Positions 23,001-33,331 of a DNA stretch of 64,000 bases are shown here, one piece after another. The DNA is from Haemonchus contortus (Eukaryota > Nematoda > Chromadorea > Rhabditida > Trichostrongylidae), in contig LS997566.1 in assembly GCA_000469685.2 (NCBI GenBank), positions 16,668,045 through 16,732,044 of the forward strand, in the 5' to 3' direction. Position 1 is the first letter of the stretch; every line of letters begins with the position of its first letter. A program made the translations under genes and the position numbers. The notes beneath the pieces were generated by a model. It saw nothing but the letters and a program-made list of their open reading frames with translations. It was not told the DNA's origin and searched no databases.

Positions 23001-26000
23001 AAACACACAAACACACCAACAGACGCACTTAGCCGATTATATAAGTAGGATCTAATCATCAACGTCGTATTCAATTTATTAAAAATAGAGCTAACCTGGT
23101 CTAAGGCGTCTTGGAAACTTACAATTTCCTATTTGCAGAATGGACACATACATGCCAAGCAAGAATACATTTGAAAGCACAACGAATAATATGCTTGTCT
23201 ACTTTCATACGGATAGTATGATCACAGATGTCGGATGGTCAGCTCAGTGGAGTGCAAAGTCAGTTTCTTCGTTCATCAATCGAACTTTTCGAAGAACTAC
23301 CAACCATGGTTGTACTGGTTTCTGAAAACTGGTTTTGGTTGTAGTAGGAAGGGATGTTTTAAGCAATGTTGGAGAAAACCATAGGCCCACAAACAAAAAA
23401 TACAGAAGTGCCGGTCTCCGTCGTTCGATAGAAGTTATGATACGTTGTTTCTTCAAATAACATCACTTTGACCAGCATTTTCTTGTACTACTTAGAAAGA
23501 CTCAGAAAGCTACAAACTTCAAAAATGTACTAAATGCAATCAAGGGTTGGTCACCAAGGTACTTCAAAAAGTGGCGTTTGAGACTATTGCGCCAGAATTT
23601 TCATGGAAGGGTACTATTATTACAGTTGCGCGCTATTACCTAGAGCTAAGTATAGTGTACCAAAAATACCAAAAATTGCCCTCCACTGGAGCCATGGGTC
23701 ACGGGTAGTTGAACACCCGTGACCAGTGGAGTGGTTCCAGTGGAATGCACTTTTTGGCTGATTGCTGATTGATCCCTTTTTCACTATTGCTTGACTTCGT
23801 TTTGGCTTTGATTGCTGATTTTTCTGCATGGGTGTTCAATAGTGGTGGTGCAGCTTCCTCAAGGTTTTAAAACATAGTCACATCTGTGTATTTTCATGCC
23901 ATGCTTTTTTCATATCTTTGAGCTCCTATTACGCTTCATCAAAGACGTTTTTTAATCTGACAGCCCCCCAGATATAGCATATTCGAGAGCCCCAGATTTT
24001 TCCTAGTATATTATCTCGAGAACCACTTTCTATCGTGAACTGGGTGTGGATAATTTGCGGGTGTAGAGAACTCAGCTGGCATGGCTTGCCCGATTCTTTG
24101 GGCCTTTCATATGCGCATGATATTTCACTCAGATGCCAAAACGAAGTCAAGCAATAGTGAAAAATGTGATCACACAGTCGATGCTCAAGTTGAAGACAAT
24201 GTTGCTTCCAACTGCTCTCGTCATTCACTTCCTTCTTCTCTAAGGCCCACCTTTTTTCAGGGTGAAATCATCCCCAATCGTACAAAATGGCACGAGTGGT
24301 GAGATGAGTTCTCCCAACTACCCCAATAACTATGGTCCTTTTTTGGAGCAAATGTACTTCATCAACAGTGATGGAAACTCATCGGTAGGGTTGATCATCG
24401 TTCAGCAAGCCTATTCTTACACTTAGACCTGATATTCAACTTATCTGGAGGATGATTTGAGTCTCAGATCGATCCTAGTTTTTTGATAAGCATGGCCTAG
24501 CTCTTCTTCACCCTTATCTGCTGCCGAGCAACTTTCGTTACGTACTTATCATTTCAGATATTTGCTATGTTTGACGCGTTCAGAACTGAGTCGAATTACG
24601 ATTACTTGGAAATCTACGATGGCGGAGACATTCAGTCGAAACTACTCGCAAAGTAAGCCTTTTCTCCATTTTTAATGACCACCAATTTGAAAGGATTATG
24701 GGTACATGGGGTCTGAGCTTTATCCGAAGTTGAATTCTTTTTAGGCCCCAAATACTGAATTGTTTCAAAACAACTGCCACGTTATGGGAGCAGCGCATGT
24801 TTATTTCATCCCTCCTATTCCTGGGCTGACCCTTCGTGTAATACTCACTATCTATCCCAACAAGACTCAATATCTATCGCATGAAATGTGTATAGCATGG
24901 AATTTCGAGACATTGTGGAAGACACCTATTGTGTGAACGCTGACTGGCGCGCATACCAAAAAGGCTATTTGATTATATGGGATCACACTTATGTATTGGG
25001 TTGTACGGGAAGTCTCCGCCGATTTTTGAGTCATCTTTGAAAGAAAATTTCTAGAGATCAAATCCACTCATTAAACAACATATAGTCCATTCCGTTCAGT
25101 AACGGTTCGCCACTTTTCTGTCAGTTTCATTATTCCACTTTCACAGAAGGTTCTAGACTCAGAATTGAGAAGGCCTCTCAGGCGCTTCTTGCAGTCCTCT
25201 GGTAGATTGAGCAATTTTCCAATCAAAAGATTTTGCAGAAACCTGAAGAAGTGGTAGTGTGATGGTGCTATGTCTAGGCTATATGGTAAGTGTGAATTTT
25301 TGACGAGTGACCATAAATACGTGTGGTCTGGAGTTATCCTGTTGGAAAACAACGCCCTTACGATGGGCCACTTCTGGGCGCTCCTAATCTATCGCTGCCT
25401 ACAAATTGTTTCACTGAGTTCAGTGCCCTCCCGAAGTTACCGTTTGACCATGTGGCAACAGCTCATAATAAATGATTGCCCTCCAATCCCATCAGCAACG
25501 CAGCATAATCTTCCTCCCCTAGATTTGGACTTTTGTAGTAATTTGTGACGGCCCGCCCCTTGGGGGGCGGAGCTCCGCTGAGCTCACGTGTGCTCTGTTG
25601 GTCTTGCCCTATGCTCGACCCATTCCAAACTCGGCTCGACCTCTCCAGGTGTTTCTTCAGGTAGTATCGAATTTCGTGACAGACAGACAGACAGATGCGA
25701 GCGCTTTATATATAGTAAGGATATTTTGATTCGGTCGTTTTAAACTGGTGCTAGCCTTCCTGAGCGTTGCATATTTCCGAGGGTGAATCCACCCTGTTTA
25801 AATCTCGCAAACTGTACGTTCCTTCAGAGCATGTCTATTCATATGTACTAAATCCTTCTCGCGGCTTGAGCCGCATTCCTGCCCTTGCGGTATAAGAAAA
25901 GGATCAGGCGCCGCAAACGCATGCGATGATCCTGGAATTTCGCACGAGTCCTATACAGAAGGAATTGGAGAATGTTAGCAGAACTTGAACCGGGACAGAG

Positions 26001-26444
26001 GAGAGTAGGAGTTGGAGTAAGTCACCAATAGCTGGATAGAGACGCAGGTGGATTCAGAAGATGGACTCCCTTTTTCTGCTATGCTGGCCCGATTTATAGG
26101 TTCTGTCTCCTCGGAGGTGAACCCAAGCTGCACTTGTGTGGAGAAGTTGCGGATGCGGATGACATCCTGTTCATCGACTCAGACAAAAGTTTGCATTCGA
26201 AGGGAAAAAATCCAGCTTGTTCCATATACCAAAAACAGTATTGTGAATGAGCCCCATTTCCTTGATTCTGAAGGGGCTGGTTAAAGTGGATGTAGGCCAA
26301 GGTAACACTGAATATTTCAGCTTCTCAGGTGCCAACTTGGCGACAAACACTGTGCAGACGACTGGGAACAGGATGACGATGCGCTTCATTACCGATGGAT
26401 CACTGCAATTCTTTGGATGGCATATGATTTGGAACAACGTTTGA
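19381..26444 (+). CDS. C-type lectin domain protein with two CUB domains (one in-frame stop)
   Basis: Nine exons join in phase with GT/AG borders: 19381-19567, 20315-20425, 20646-20760, 21222-21331, 21390-21498, 23139-23258, 24261-24384, 24558-24652, 26321-26444 (TGA). Exons 1-3 give a C-type lectin fold: CPSGFQF...YCYQ, WVGAARV...STWKWNTG, FWAKGEPSIYGDCATL and final CPCYNQQPALCK. Exons 4-6 make CUB 1 (INSPGFPNQYYNNLDCYY; DYVEIFDGG; GWSAQWS). Exons 6-9 make CUB 2 (SSPNYPNNYGP; DYLEIYDGG; GWHMIWNNV). Such nematode proteins are usually secreted and bind glycans or act in epithelial immunity; that role is family knowledge, not shown here. No signal-peptide exon was found upstream. A TAG at 19522-19524 interrupts the lectin domain where a His/Leu pair (AHLA) is usual, so this copy is a pseudogene or the base is wrong. 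Confidence 0.87.
19867..20168 (+). mobile_element. tRNA-derived SINE, family 1 (copy 4) inside the lectin gene's first intron
   Basis: Head GGTGAAGTGGCAAGTGGTGC and B box GGGTTCGAACTC are followed by the family body with the GTTGATTGGTACC and GCGCCACATACGCATTCA blocks and a TTTATCC-like end. It lies in the 19568-20314 intron in the same orientation as the gene. Confidence 0.82.
20945..21025. repeat. (CTTT)n/(ATTT)n microsatellite in intron
   Basis: A pyrimidine-rich simple repeat (CTTT units with an ATTT interruption) sits in the intron between exons 3 and 4 of the lectin/CUB gene. Confidence 0.95.
22320..23050. repeat. Second locus of the 128-bp repeat family, with hairpin and (CA)n
   Basis: Units resembling those at 16.8-17.7 kb (GTACTCCTACCAAATTTGAA..., GGATCACGGGGACA..., CCGCCC...GGGCGG) recur here. 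They are followed by a (CA)n run at ~22925-23012 and an end GATTATATAAGTAGGATC, like the AGTAAGTAGGAT end at 18.2 kb. The block sits in the intron between exons 5 and 6 of the lectin/CUB gene. Confidence 0.8.
22745..22853. repeat. Perfect-arm inverted repeat (hairpin)
   Basis: CATGGGAACACTAATGGTGG at the left returns as its exact complement ending at 22853. The paired arms are ~42 bp and run through GCAGGGGCCGGACTCCGCCC, around a centre made of tandem GGGCGGAGTCCGGCCCC copies. It is formed by two repeat units joined head to head. Confidence 0.9.
25071..25550 (-). pseudogene. Mariner transposase fragment (C-terminal half)
   Basis: The minus strand encodes pieces of the mariner catalytic region: a W-x-YYELLPHGQTV-like stretch near 25450-25530, then YSLDIAPSHYHFFRFLQN (for YSPDLAPTDYHFF) near 25230-25280, and finally an FCESGIMKLTEKW-like C-terminus. 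The reading frame shifts at least once, the catalytic Asp of the SPDL block is displaced, and the N-terminal DNA-binding half is missing. It lies in the last intron of the lectin/CUB gene in antisense orientation. Confidence 0.8.
25548..25725 (+). repeat. Short copy of the GC-box/(ACAG)n repeat end
   Basis: CCCGCCCCTTGGGGGGCGGAG, then CTCGACCTCTCCAGG, GAATTTCGTGACAGACAGAC and GCGCTTTATATATAGTAAGGAT repeat the order of modules at the right end of the 16.66-18.2 kb element. The family therefore has a defined 3' terminus. Confidence 0.7.
26030..26215 (+). mobile_element. Fragment homologous to the 5' region of the RTE element
   Basis: GACGCAGGTGGATTCAG-AGATGGACTCC and, later, TCATCGACTCAGACAAAAGT TTGCATTCGA-type sequence align with the minus strand of 51020-50865. 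There the RTE reads GACGCAGGTGGATTCAG-GGATGGACTCC and CATCGACTCGGCCAAAAGCT. It is a diverged, plus-oriented, partial copy sitting ~100 bp before the last exon of the lectin/CUB gene. Confidence 0.6.
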
Positions 26445-26614
26445 TGTATACTGAAATTATATCTCACAGAAAAAAAAAAGTTCGAAAAGGTTCATCAAAT
26501 ACATGTCAATAATTATCAAGAGTATTCCGCTGCTATATGACGGAATTCTACGGCCGTTCAAACCCTTCAAAATCTACACTCTTTTAACTTAGCGCTAACA
26601 CCACACTTCTTCTA

Positions 26615-26904
26615 GAGTGCGCTTCGTTGCACGCTCCGTCGAAATTAGGTCACGCCGCAGCCGTCGCATACGGCGGGTCAGCCCACGATACTTGGCAGAC
26701 GTCGCAGTTGTCAGTGGAGCATACGGTTCGCGCTTGGTCCACGGCAGTCAGCCAATGAGAAGATAACATGGACAAATGCAAATCATTCGCCCCACTTACA
26801 CTTGGTGATAGTGTAATGTCATCTCGAGACCTCAGTGGAGTGCGCCGCGCGGGATGTGGGCGGGGTGACCTACTTTCGACGGACGCGCGTAACGAACGTT
26901 CGCC
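26615..26904. mobile_element. MITE with ~45-bp imperfect terminal inverted repeats
   Basis: The left end GAGTGCGCTTCGTTGCACGC and the reverse complement of the right end (GGGCGAACGTTCGTTACGCG) are related. Both continue into CTCCGTCGAAATTAGGTCAC / GTCCGTCGAAAGTAGGTCAC. No coding capacity. The target duplication is not evident. Confidence 0.6.
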
Positions 26905-28460
26905 CTTTTTGTAGGATATGAATCGTCGTCTGCTACAGTACGGCAGTTTCAAATACCACCTTGAGTAGAGCTAGAAGAATAGAAGGTGGCTATCAGTTCT
27001 AATTAACGCTTTGCAAACTGTCGTTGATCTCGTCAACAAAGCTGGCAACACCGTAGCGATAGGGAAAGCAGTACTATGCATAGTAACATCAGGGATCCTC
27101 CGTCACGGTTGATTCCGATAGAATCTGCGTGAAAACACCTGAGATCCTTCGTGGAATGGCGGCGTGAGTTCATAGAAATGATCACAAACACGCGATTACC
27201 AACTCTCAACTCAAAAATCGCCATTCTTACTTCCTCTGCTTCCGTGGAAGAACTTCATGCTCTGCTGTACATAGAATACACATCCATAAATAGACGTATG
27301 GGCAGGCTCAATGCTTTATATTTAGTATTTCCAGAATATAATGTGAGACAACCTTCCAGTAGTCAGCGCTATCAAAAATTATGTCCTGATTGTATTTCAA
27401 TGTACTAAATAAGCATATTGTGGGTTGTTCATATGCATTCGTATAAATAACTTTCTCGACTAGGTCTCCTTGATGTGCGGCGACAAGAAGGGAAAGGATC
27501 CGAGGATATCAGGTACGTAGTGTTGATGAGTTCAGACTTGCACATTAATAGCTGCTAAATTCTTGGTCTCCGGCGCAATCAGCTTTGTAGTAGCGGCTTA
27601 GTAAGGAGGAATGCACCGTCATTCAAGCGACTGCGCTCTTCCTGCGTTTAAAGAAGCAATGATACTCCAACAAATAATCAGTCCATTTCGAATAAAGTTT
27701 CAGAAACCACTTATATACAACCGCGCTTCAATGAAAACTACTGAGCTCTTTTGCTCTTGAATATCTGACACCTTTTTTGAAAAGCGTGTCTAACTCAACA
27801 AACTCAATCACTGTAGAGAAACACAAATCTTGTCTATTCCAGCATCTGCAATAATGTTCATTGTGATCGCCTCTATAGGATTTCTTGTTTTATCACGGCC
27901 AATGGAACATTCAATAAAAAAAGACAACTATAAAAGCCATCTACCGCGAAACATTCAATTCGGAAGTGTGTTCCTGCGGTGACAGTGGATATATGTATGT
28001 GGAGATGGCTTTAAAAACGGAAATGTCGTTCTGTTTCCACGCTCTGATAGAAGATTCTACTTTGAAAAACAGCGACAGTGTTTGCTTTCCAATATAACGG
28101 TATATTACTGAGAAATCGTGGGGTGCTTCAATGGAAAAAATACGTGATGTAACGTCACCTTACGCTTCACAAGCCTCAACTTCAACCTGAACCATGACTA
28201 CTCCTATTCCAAAACCGACCATTTTGCAGTTCAGGTAAATACCCTACATGAGCATTCAGCAGGCCCTGAAAATCCTTCAAAGGAAAAGAAATTCGGTCGT
28301 AGAAAACGAAATTTCATTTGGATGCAGCAACCTAATATTCTTACTCAGTGAAATTGATTACCAGTTCCCAGGTCCTACTTGATCTATGGTGAAATCGTGG
28401 ATCTGATAAAAGCAGCGCCAACGCACAAGCACCCTAGATTTGTTCCATACAGAGGGCTTC
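26905..28460. other. Intergenic with one tentative secreted-peptide ORF
   Basis: No recognised exon. A 42-codon frame at 27854-27982 starts MFIVIASIGFLVLS, which could serve as a signal peptide, and ends at TGA. Without homology or expression evidence it is only a curiosity. The rest shows nothing I can name. Confidence 0.35.
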
Positions 28461-28463
28461 GCA

Positions 28464-28680
28464 CTAAACATCGAAGTGAACAGGAACTTGGGACGCTGCC
28501 TTCGGAGGCAATGATGTGGTTGAGGCAATTTCAGCACTTGTCTGACTCTTGATCACCCTGGTTGAGGTGAAACTGTTGAGGTGCGTGAAAAAAAGATGAT
28601 CCATGAGCGAGAGATCTGGAGGGTAGGCTGGATGAACTTCGAGTAGACCATGATTTTGAGCCACCCATCAAAAGGGTGTC
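28464..28680 (-). pseudogene. Probable mariner transposase fragment
   Basis: The minus strand gives HPAYPPDLSLMDHLFFTHLN, which matches the mariner HPPYSPDLSPCDYHLF-type block carrying the third catalytic Asp. The surroundings are too decayed to align with confidence, and the frame is broken nearby. Confidence 0.45.
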
Positions 28681-28779
28681 AACGGAACAGGGCGTACCGA
28701 AGCTGCCGGTGGGCGGGCTGTTTTGCAGAAGCTCCATTGCTATTGCTGTCCTTTGCAGAAATGTCATTTGATTTCCGAG

Positions 28780-29572
28780 TTCAACAGATGGTTTGGGGTG
28801 AGAAAATTCTGAAGGTTGCTAACTCACTTGAATGGATACACGCATCGTCCCATCGTTTTATTAGACGAGGAAATTCTCACACAACGACAAAAGCAATCCT
28901 TACCAACCACAATGTTTGCGTTCGGGATAGAATCCTTGGGAATGCCACGGGAAATTTGCCATAAGAACAACGAAACGATGTTTATTGAAAAGTGGAAAGG
29001 TAGACGCAGTTGGTTTCTTCGGCACTGGCGTGGAAGTCGGCAAAGATGCGAGTTTAAGAGCATACTGATGGAGTACTGATTCACTAACTCAACTCCGCTT
29101 CCTAGAACTCCTTCCATCGGGAAGGTACTATGGCGCACAGAGCCAAGCTCATTCAAGAAATTGTTCACTCAATGAACACCGAAAGATAGCTATCGTGCTC
29201 ACTAGATCCCGACCCACTTGACATCGCCGTGTGTTTTCTGATCACCCCCTTTTGGATTCTCTGAAAGCGAGACTCAAGGGCAGCTAAGGAAAATGGAGTT
29301 ATACCTGCCTGTAACATGCGAGAGTTCGAAAACCGACCCTCGGATTTATCCGTGCTCGGGCGAGGGGCGAAGGGTATCTAATTTCACACTGTCCTTATTC
29401 CTGATTGTCGCCTGTTGTCCTGTTGTTGCACTTAATGTAAGCAAAAGTGTAAATAATGTGTATAATAGTGACAACAAAATTAACGTGTAAATATAACACT
29501 GTTATACTTCGCTCAGAAACATTGCTACATTGCTTGGAAGACGCCCATGATTCCGGGACACCTTGTATACTA
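28780..29572 (+). pseudogene. Decayed mariner element with transposase remnant
   Basis: Plus-strand frames show VLLDEEILTQRQKQ (for VFSDEKLFTVEQKHN), FHREGTMAHRAKLIQE (for FQQDGAPAHRAK) near 29110-29160, DPDPLDIAVCF (for SPDLNPLDYSVW) near 29205-29240, and a C-terminal LLDSLKARLKGS. Frames change repeatedly. CCGGGACACCTTG ending at 29571 followed by TA matches a mariner inverted terminus. No left terminus was found. Confidence 0.65.
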
Positions 29573-29935
29573 AAAGAATTATAAGATAAGTAGATGATGA
29601 ATTTGAAATAAGAATTGGGATGAAAGTTTGTAGTAATGCATGCGCGCACATTGGTAGAAGATCACAGAAGAAGTGGTGTATGTATTATCTAGCACGTAGA
29701 TCACTGATTAAATTTCTCCATTAATATCGTAATCGTAACCGATGATTGTCAGATTCGTCTGGTGTGGCCTTGGTGTGCGGCGGATCTCTTCATTTGCTCT
29801 GGAGGAATCTGTGAGTGCCCTTGTGGCTAGGGCTAATTCGTGTTTCTTCAACTCAAAGCCACCTCTAAGGGTCTACTTTCACTTTTCTATTTTGGACGCT
29901 GCCAACACTTCTGATTTGTATAGTGATTTCGTATT
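29573..29935. other. Junction region before the CR1 ORF1; 5' end of the CR1 not defined
   Basis: The CR1 element's untranslated leader probably begins somewhere around 29.7-29.9 kb. No target duplication was found to fix the end. Confidence 0.4.
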
Positions 29936-30019
29936 TTGCTTGGCGAGACTTCGTGTGGCCGGGGTCGTTATTCTTGTACGAGCCACCACTCGAGGTCAAG
30001 GTTCGAAGGTTGTTCGATT

Positions 30020-30841
30020 ATGGATTCGTTGTCGCCTGCGGTGTTTCTTCAGGCTGGATGGGAAGCTGCTCCCTGTGATGGTAATGGATCGTCGATAAAT
30101 GTTGTGGAAGATGATAGGATATCGGATGCAGTGTCTTTGCTGAATCAAGATAACTCTGTCCCAACCCACGTTAAGCGGATTTAGGTTTATCTGCTCGACA
30201 ACTTACAAAGGAAGGACTGTGAGTTGGAAAGGTTAAGAAATCGCGAGAAACAGCTTGAGGATGAGAACTCCTCCCTCAAGAAGGAGATCTCCTCGCTGAG
30301 AGCCAATATGGCCAATGAGTGTCGTGAGAGTACTTCACCTAGAAAGACATCTGGTTCGATATCTTCTGACTTTGCACCACCGGTTCTAAATTCTCCCGTA
30401 GAATATGAGAGGAGAAAATCGGTTATCATTGCTGGTGTAGCAGAAAGACCAGACTCTAATCTAATGATAAGGTTGCAGCATGATACTCATTGTGTTAGTA
30501 TGATTTTAGAGTTTCTAGGTATCGAATGCTCACCTCTTTCTATTTACAGACTTGGTAATATAAATAAGAGATCACCTCGCTTATTGAAAGTAGTTTTACC
30601 TGCGAGGAAATTTCAAGTTCAATTGTTACGGAATGCTTCACTATTGAGATTCTTTCATATCAAAGGAGTATTTATTAAGGCATCTCTTACTAAGGAAGAG
30701 CGAGCTATGCATCGGCAATCCAGGATTAGTTCTGTTCCTCAAGGCAATTCACTATCACAGTTCACTCGGTCTAACCAGAATGTAATCGCATCGAATTCTT
30801 TCTCTCAAGTGCAACCTTGTTCTACCCAATCTTTGAACTAG
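30020..30841 (+). pseudogene. CR1-like ORF1 (coiled coil, nucleic-acid chaperone type), one in-frame TAG
   Basis: From ATG at 30020 (MDSLSPAVFLQAGW) the frame meets TAG at 30182-30184 (codon 55). It then continues in the same frame for ~219 codons to a stop at 30839-30841. Residues ~70-95 form a heptad-rich coiled coil (CELERLRNREKQLEDENSSL). Residues ~135-225 (RRKSVIIAGVAERPD..., LKVVLPARKFQVQLLRNA) resemble the RRM-like region of non-LTR ORF1 proteins. Such proteins coat element RNA. The single amber codon is the only lesion seen. Confidence 0.75.
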
Positions 30842-31184
30842 TGACTCCTTCTCAGATACTTAAGGATAGTATTTCTTGTTTCTTTTCCAATATAAGGTCC
30901 CTCCCAAAAAACTCGAGTTATGTTGATCTTTTACTATTTGATAATTATGATTTGCTCATGTTTTGTGAAACGTGGCTCAATACATCTCACACGCTCTGTT
31001 CTCTCATTTCGAATGATAATTACTGTTCTGTGCGCTGTGATAGGTGCAAACGTCAGGGTGGTGGTGTGCTGCTATTAATACGAAACAATTTTAATCATAT
31101 CGAGACCTTTTCTGACTCGGTTCGCGAGGCATACGAAATTTTAGCTGTTGATGTCTATTTTGAAAGTACCAAGATAAGGTTCAT
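30817..31184 (+). pseudogene. CR1-like ORF2, N-terminal endonuclease part
   Basis: The frame overlaps the end of ORF1 by ~24 bases. It contains the start of an AP-type endonuclease: CFFSNIRSLPKN (NxRSL motif), DLLMFCETWL (catalytic E in the ETWL box) and GGGVLLLIRN. It is cut after ...KIRFI by the LTR insertion at 31185. The rest of the protein is at 45167-47639. Together they would be a ~950-residue EN-RT protein typical of the CR1/jockey group. Confidence 0.88.
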
Positions 31185-31678
31185 TGTCGCGTATCGCAAG
31201 GAACGCTCTAAGGGCTCCCCGGGCGTGCCGACGCCTGTAGGTCACCGTCGCAATTGACCCCCTATAACCAAAGGTGAATGCGCGGGAAATACGCGTTGCA
31301 GCAGTGGTTCTCGACGCGCTTTCTCATTCTTCTGACCCGACTCGGCGTCACCCCGACGTGTCTTCGCCCCCCCCCCCCCGCACCTCGCGACGGGCCTGCA
31401 GGGCTCCGGCCCTCAGAATCGTTTTTGGATAACGGCGCCCCCACCTACTGCCTTCGACAAGGAGTCCGTAAGTTGCAATTGGCGTTATGACATTTTGATT
31501 GTAAATGATGTTACGATTTATTTATAAAGGCTGATCCCTTCATTGCTTTTGTTCGTATCGGGATCGGTTTTCACCTACATCGAATATTGCTAACTTCACT
31601 CGAAACGGTTGGGTCAGATGTCAAACGAGGCTGTGTAATGTTAGGGGGTGCAACTATTAGAATCACCGAAATGCAACA
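31185..31678 (+). repeat. LTR 1 (left outermost)
   Basis: 494 bp with TG...CA ends. It holds a homopolymeric C run near 31366-31379. In its left half it matches LTR 4 best (GGGCTCCCCGGGCG, TTCTGACC, CCTGCAGGG). In its right half it matches LTR 2 best (GTATCGGGATCGG, CTTCACTCGAAACGG). Confidence 0.95.
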
Positions 31679-31692
31679 TGGTGCATCGGCCG
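31679..31692 (-). promoter_or_regulatory. Primer binding site, tRNA-Gly type
   Basis: TGGTGCATCGGCCG follows LTR 1 directly. It is complementary to CCA plus the 3' acceptor stem of animal tRNA-Gly(GCC) (...CGGCCGATGCA-CCA, from general knowledge). Identical 14-mers follow LTR 2 (34286-34299) and LTR 3 (36897-36910). Confidence 0.8.
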
Positions 31693-31848
31693 AAGGCAAT
31701 CGAAGCCGGATATCGATCCAGTCAATCAATAGTACAGAGAGCGCCCCCTAGATTGCATTCCCCACACGGGGGCAGCAACTAAACTTTAACCCCACCTTTG
31801 TAGAGACGACTTCTATGAAATAACCTCACTTATGATCAACTTACCCAC

Positions 31849-31969
31849 AAAGACAATACGCGCACCCCGGACGTCATAGTCTGGTTAGACTGTGGAAACT
31901 AGCCAACTTGATTGGCTAGTTGCCACAGTCTAACCAGACTATGACGTCCGGGGTGCGCGTATTGTCTTT
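31849..31969 (+). promoter_or_regulatory. 58-bp near-perfect hairpin in the leader of LTR unit 1
   Basis: Left arm 31849-31906 and right arm 31912-31969 pair over 58 bp with one mismatch (GGAAACT against AGTTGCC) around the 5-nt loop CTTGA. It lies between the primer site and the ORF start, so a genomic RNA would fold strongly here. That would suit a packaging or translation-control element, but the function is inferred only. It is duplicated at 34456-34576. Confidence 0.93.
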
Positions 31970-32059
31970 GATCCTAATTTTTGTTGTAGTCGTTGTTTTT
32001 TCGCCGAGTGCAATTGCTTATATGGACGGCCATATTAAGTTTTAGCCTTTTCAGATAGT

Positions 32060-33331
32060 ATGAGTGAAGTCAGCTCAATCAACCCCAGTGATTCCGCTAG
32101 TAACGTACATTCTGCTCCACAGCGTCTAGACAGTAAAATGATGGAAGCAGTTCAGGAAGGCCAAAGTACATCAGGCAGACATGGGCCACAACGTGTGGAT
32201 GTATTGTCACAGGTTGGTAGCGTGATGGCAGATGAGTTTTTGACGAACTGTATGAGCATGGTGGAACCGGCTTTGGCCCTACTGGAGACCAGGGGAGTGC
32301 ATGCACTCAACGGCCCAACCCTCTTTGTCGAGTATTGGACTGGTACTGAGGATGCAGACGATCCAGTCGTTGGAACGGAACATTTCGAGTATAGGGCAGA
32401 TGCCCGTTACAACCAATTTGGTCAAGTGGCGCGCTGGGAGAAAGTTGCTTGCGCATTGTCGAATGCCACTGTGAGAGTATGCCAACAGAGTGGTGGGTAA
32501 AAGTTCGCGGGACACCTAGGGCTAATTGGTCCGCCACTCAATCTGGATTCTGATCGGGTCAATAGGATGTTGTGGTGCGCCCAGAATTTGCATCATAATG
32601 TCGTGCCTTACTGTGTGGTCACAAACTTTTGGGCAGTATGTCGGGGAGCTGAGCCTAGTGCTGGGTACGAAGATATGCTTGCCGCACTCACTGCGATTTT
32701 GCTTGCGGATCACAGGAACTTAATTCGTCAAGCCAAGGCAGGAGAGGGCCCCAACTCGCTCGTTGTTCGTGGACTAACTTTGAATCGCAATCGACTTACA
32801 ACTGTTGTTCTTTACCTTTTGTGTACTTCCTTTGCACCAAGCGATGAAGCCCTAAACCTCTATACAACCGCCAACTGGACGATAGATAGAAGAGTGAGCG
32901 TGCTGAATCGACTTTGGAGAGTGATGCACAATACGGAACCGGTAGAGAGATTGTTTGACGGAGCAAATTACACTGAAATCATGCCGACAGGGCGAGTCAG
33001 AGCAAGGAATTGCGAGGAGGCAGACTTGCCTAAGAACCCAGCTCAAGAACAGGAAGAAGAAGGAACCAATGCCTGCCAAGAGGGGGCTGAAGATGACAGG
33101 ACCCCAGAACCAGACTTTGATCAGGACGAGGAAATGCGACATCTGGGAGCAGACGATCCAACTGAAAGGCGGCCTGCGGTTACTCACTATGTTGCACCGA
33201 CTAGAGATCCGCCCAGGATGGTGCACAAGAAGTGTCGCGTTTATTGCGACCTACCCGCAGAGGCCATGTATTGCGACAATAATAGGGAAATTAAGTCTGC
33301 CAAAGTGGGTGGTAGGATGATAGCTAACTGA
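32060..33331 (+). CDS. Unrecognised ORF of the pol-less LTR unit 1 (in-frame TAA)
   Basis: ATG at 32060 opens a 146-codon frame ending TAA (32498-32500). The same frame then continues without another stop to TGA at 33329-33331, about 423 codons in all. The first part is Ser/Gln-rich, then has mixed composition (LNGPTLFVEYWTG, YNQFGQVARWEKVAC). The second part looks helical (NVVPYCVVTNFWAVC, YEDMLAALTAILLADHRNL) and ends in an acidic, Glu/Asp-rich region (residues ~330-380) and a KKCRVYCDLP segment. No protease, RT, integrase or zinc knuckle is visible. By position it could be a Gag-like or captured protein, but I do not recognise the family. A further open frame in another phase (33323-33746) follows. 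Confidence 0.6.

Noticed and set aside
32852..33226. 124-codon minus-strand frame in the LTR unit
   Set aside because: Shadow of the plus-strand unknown ORF; duplicated only because the unit is duplicated.
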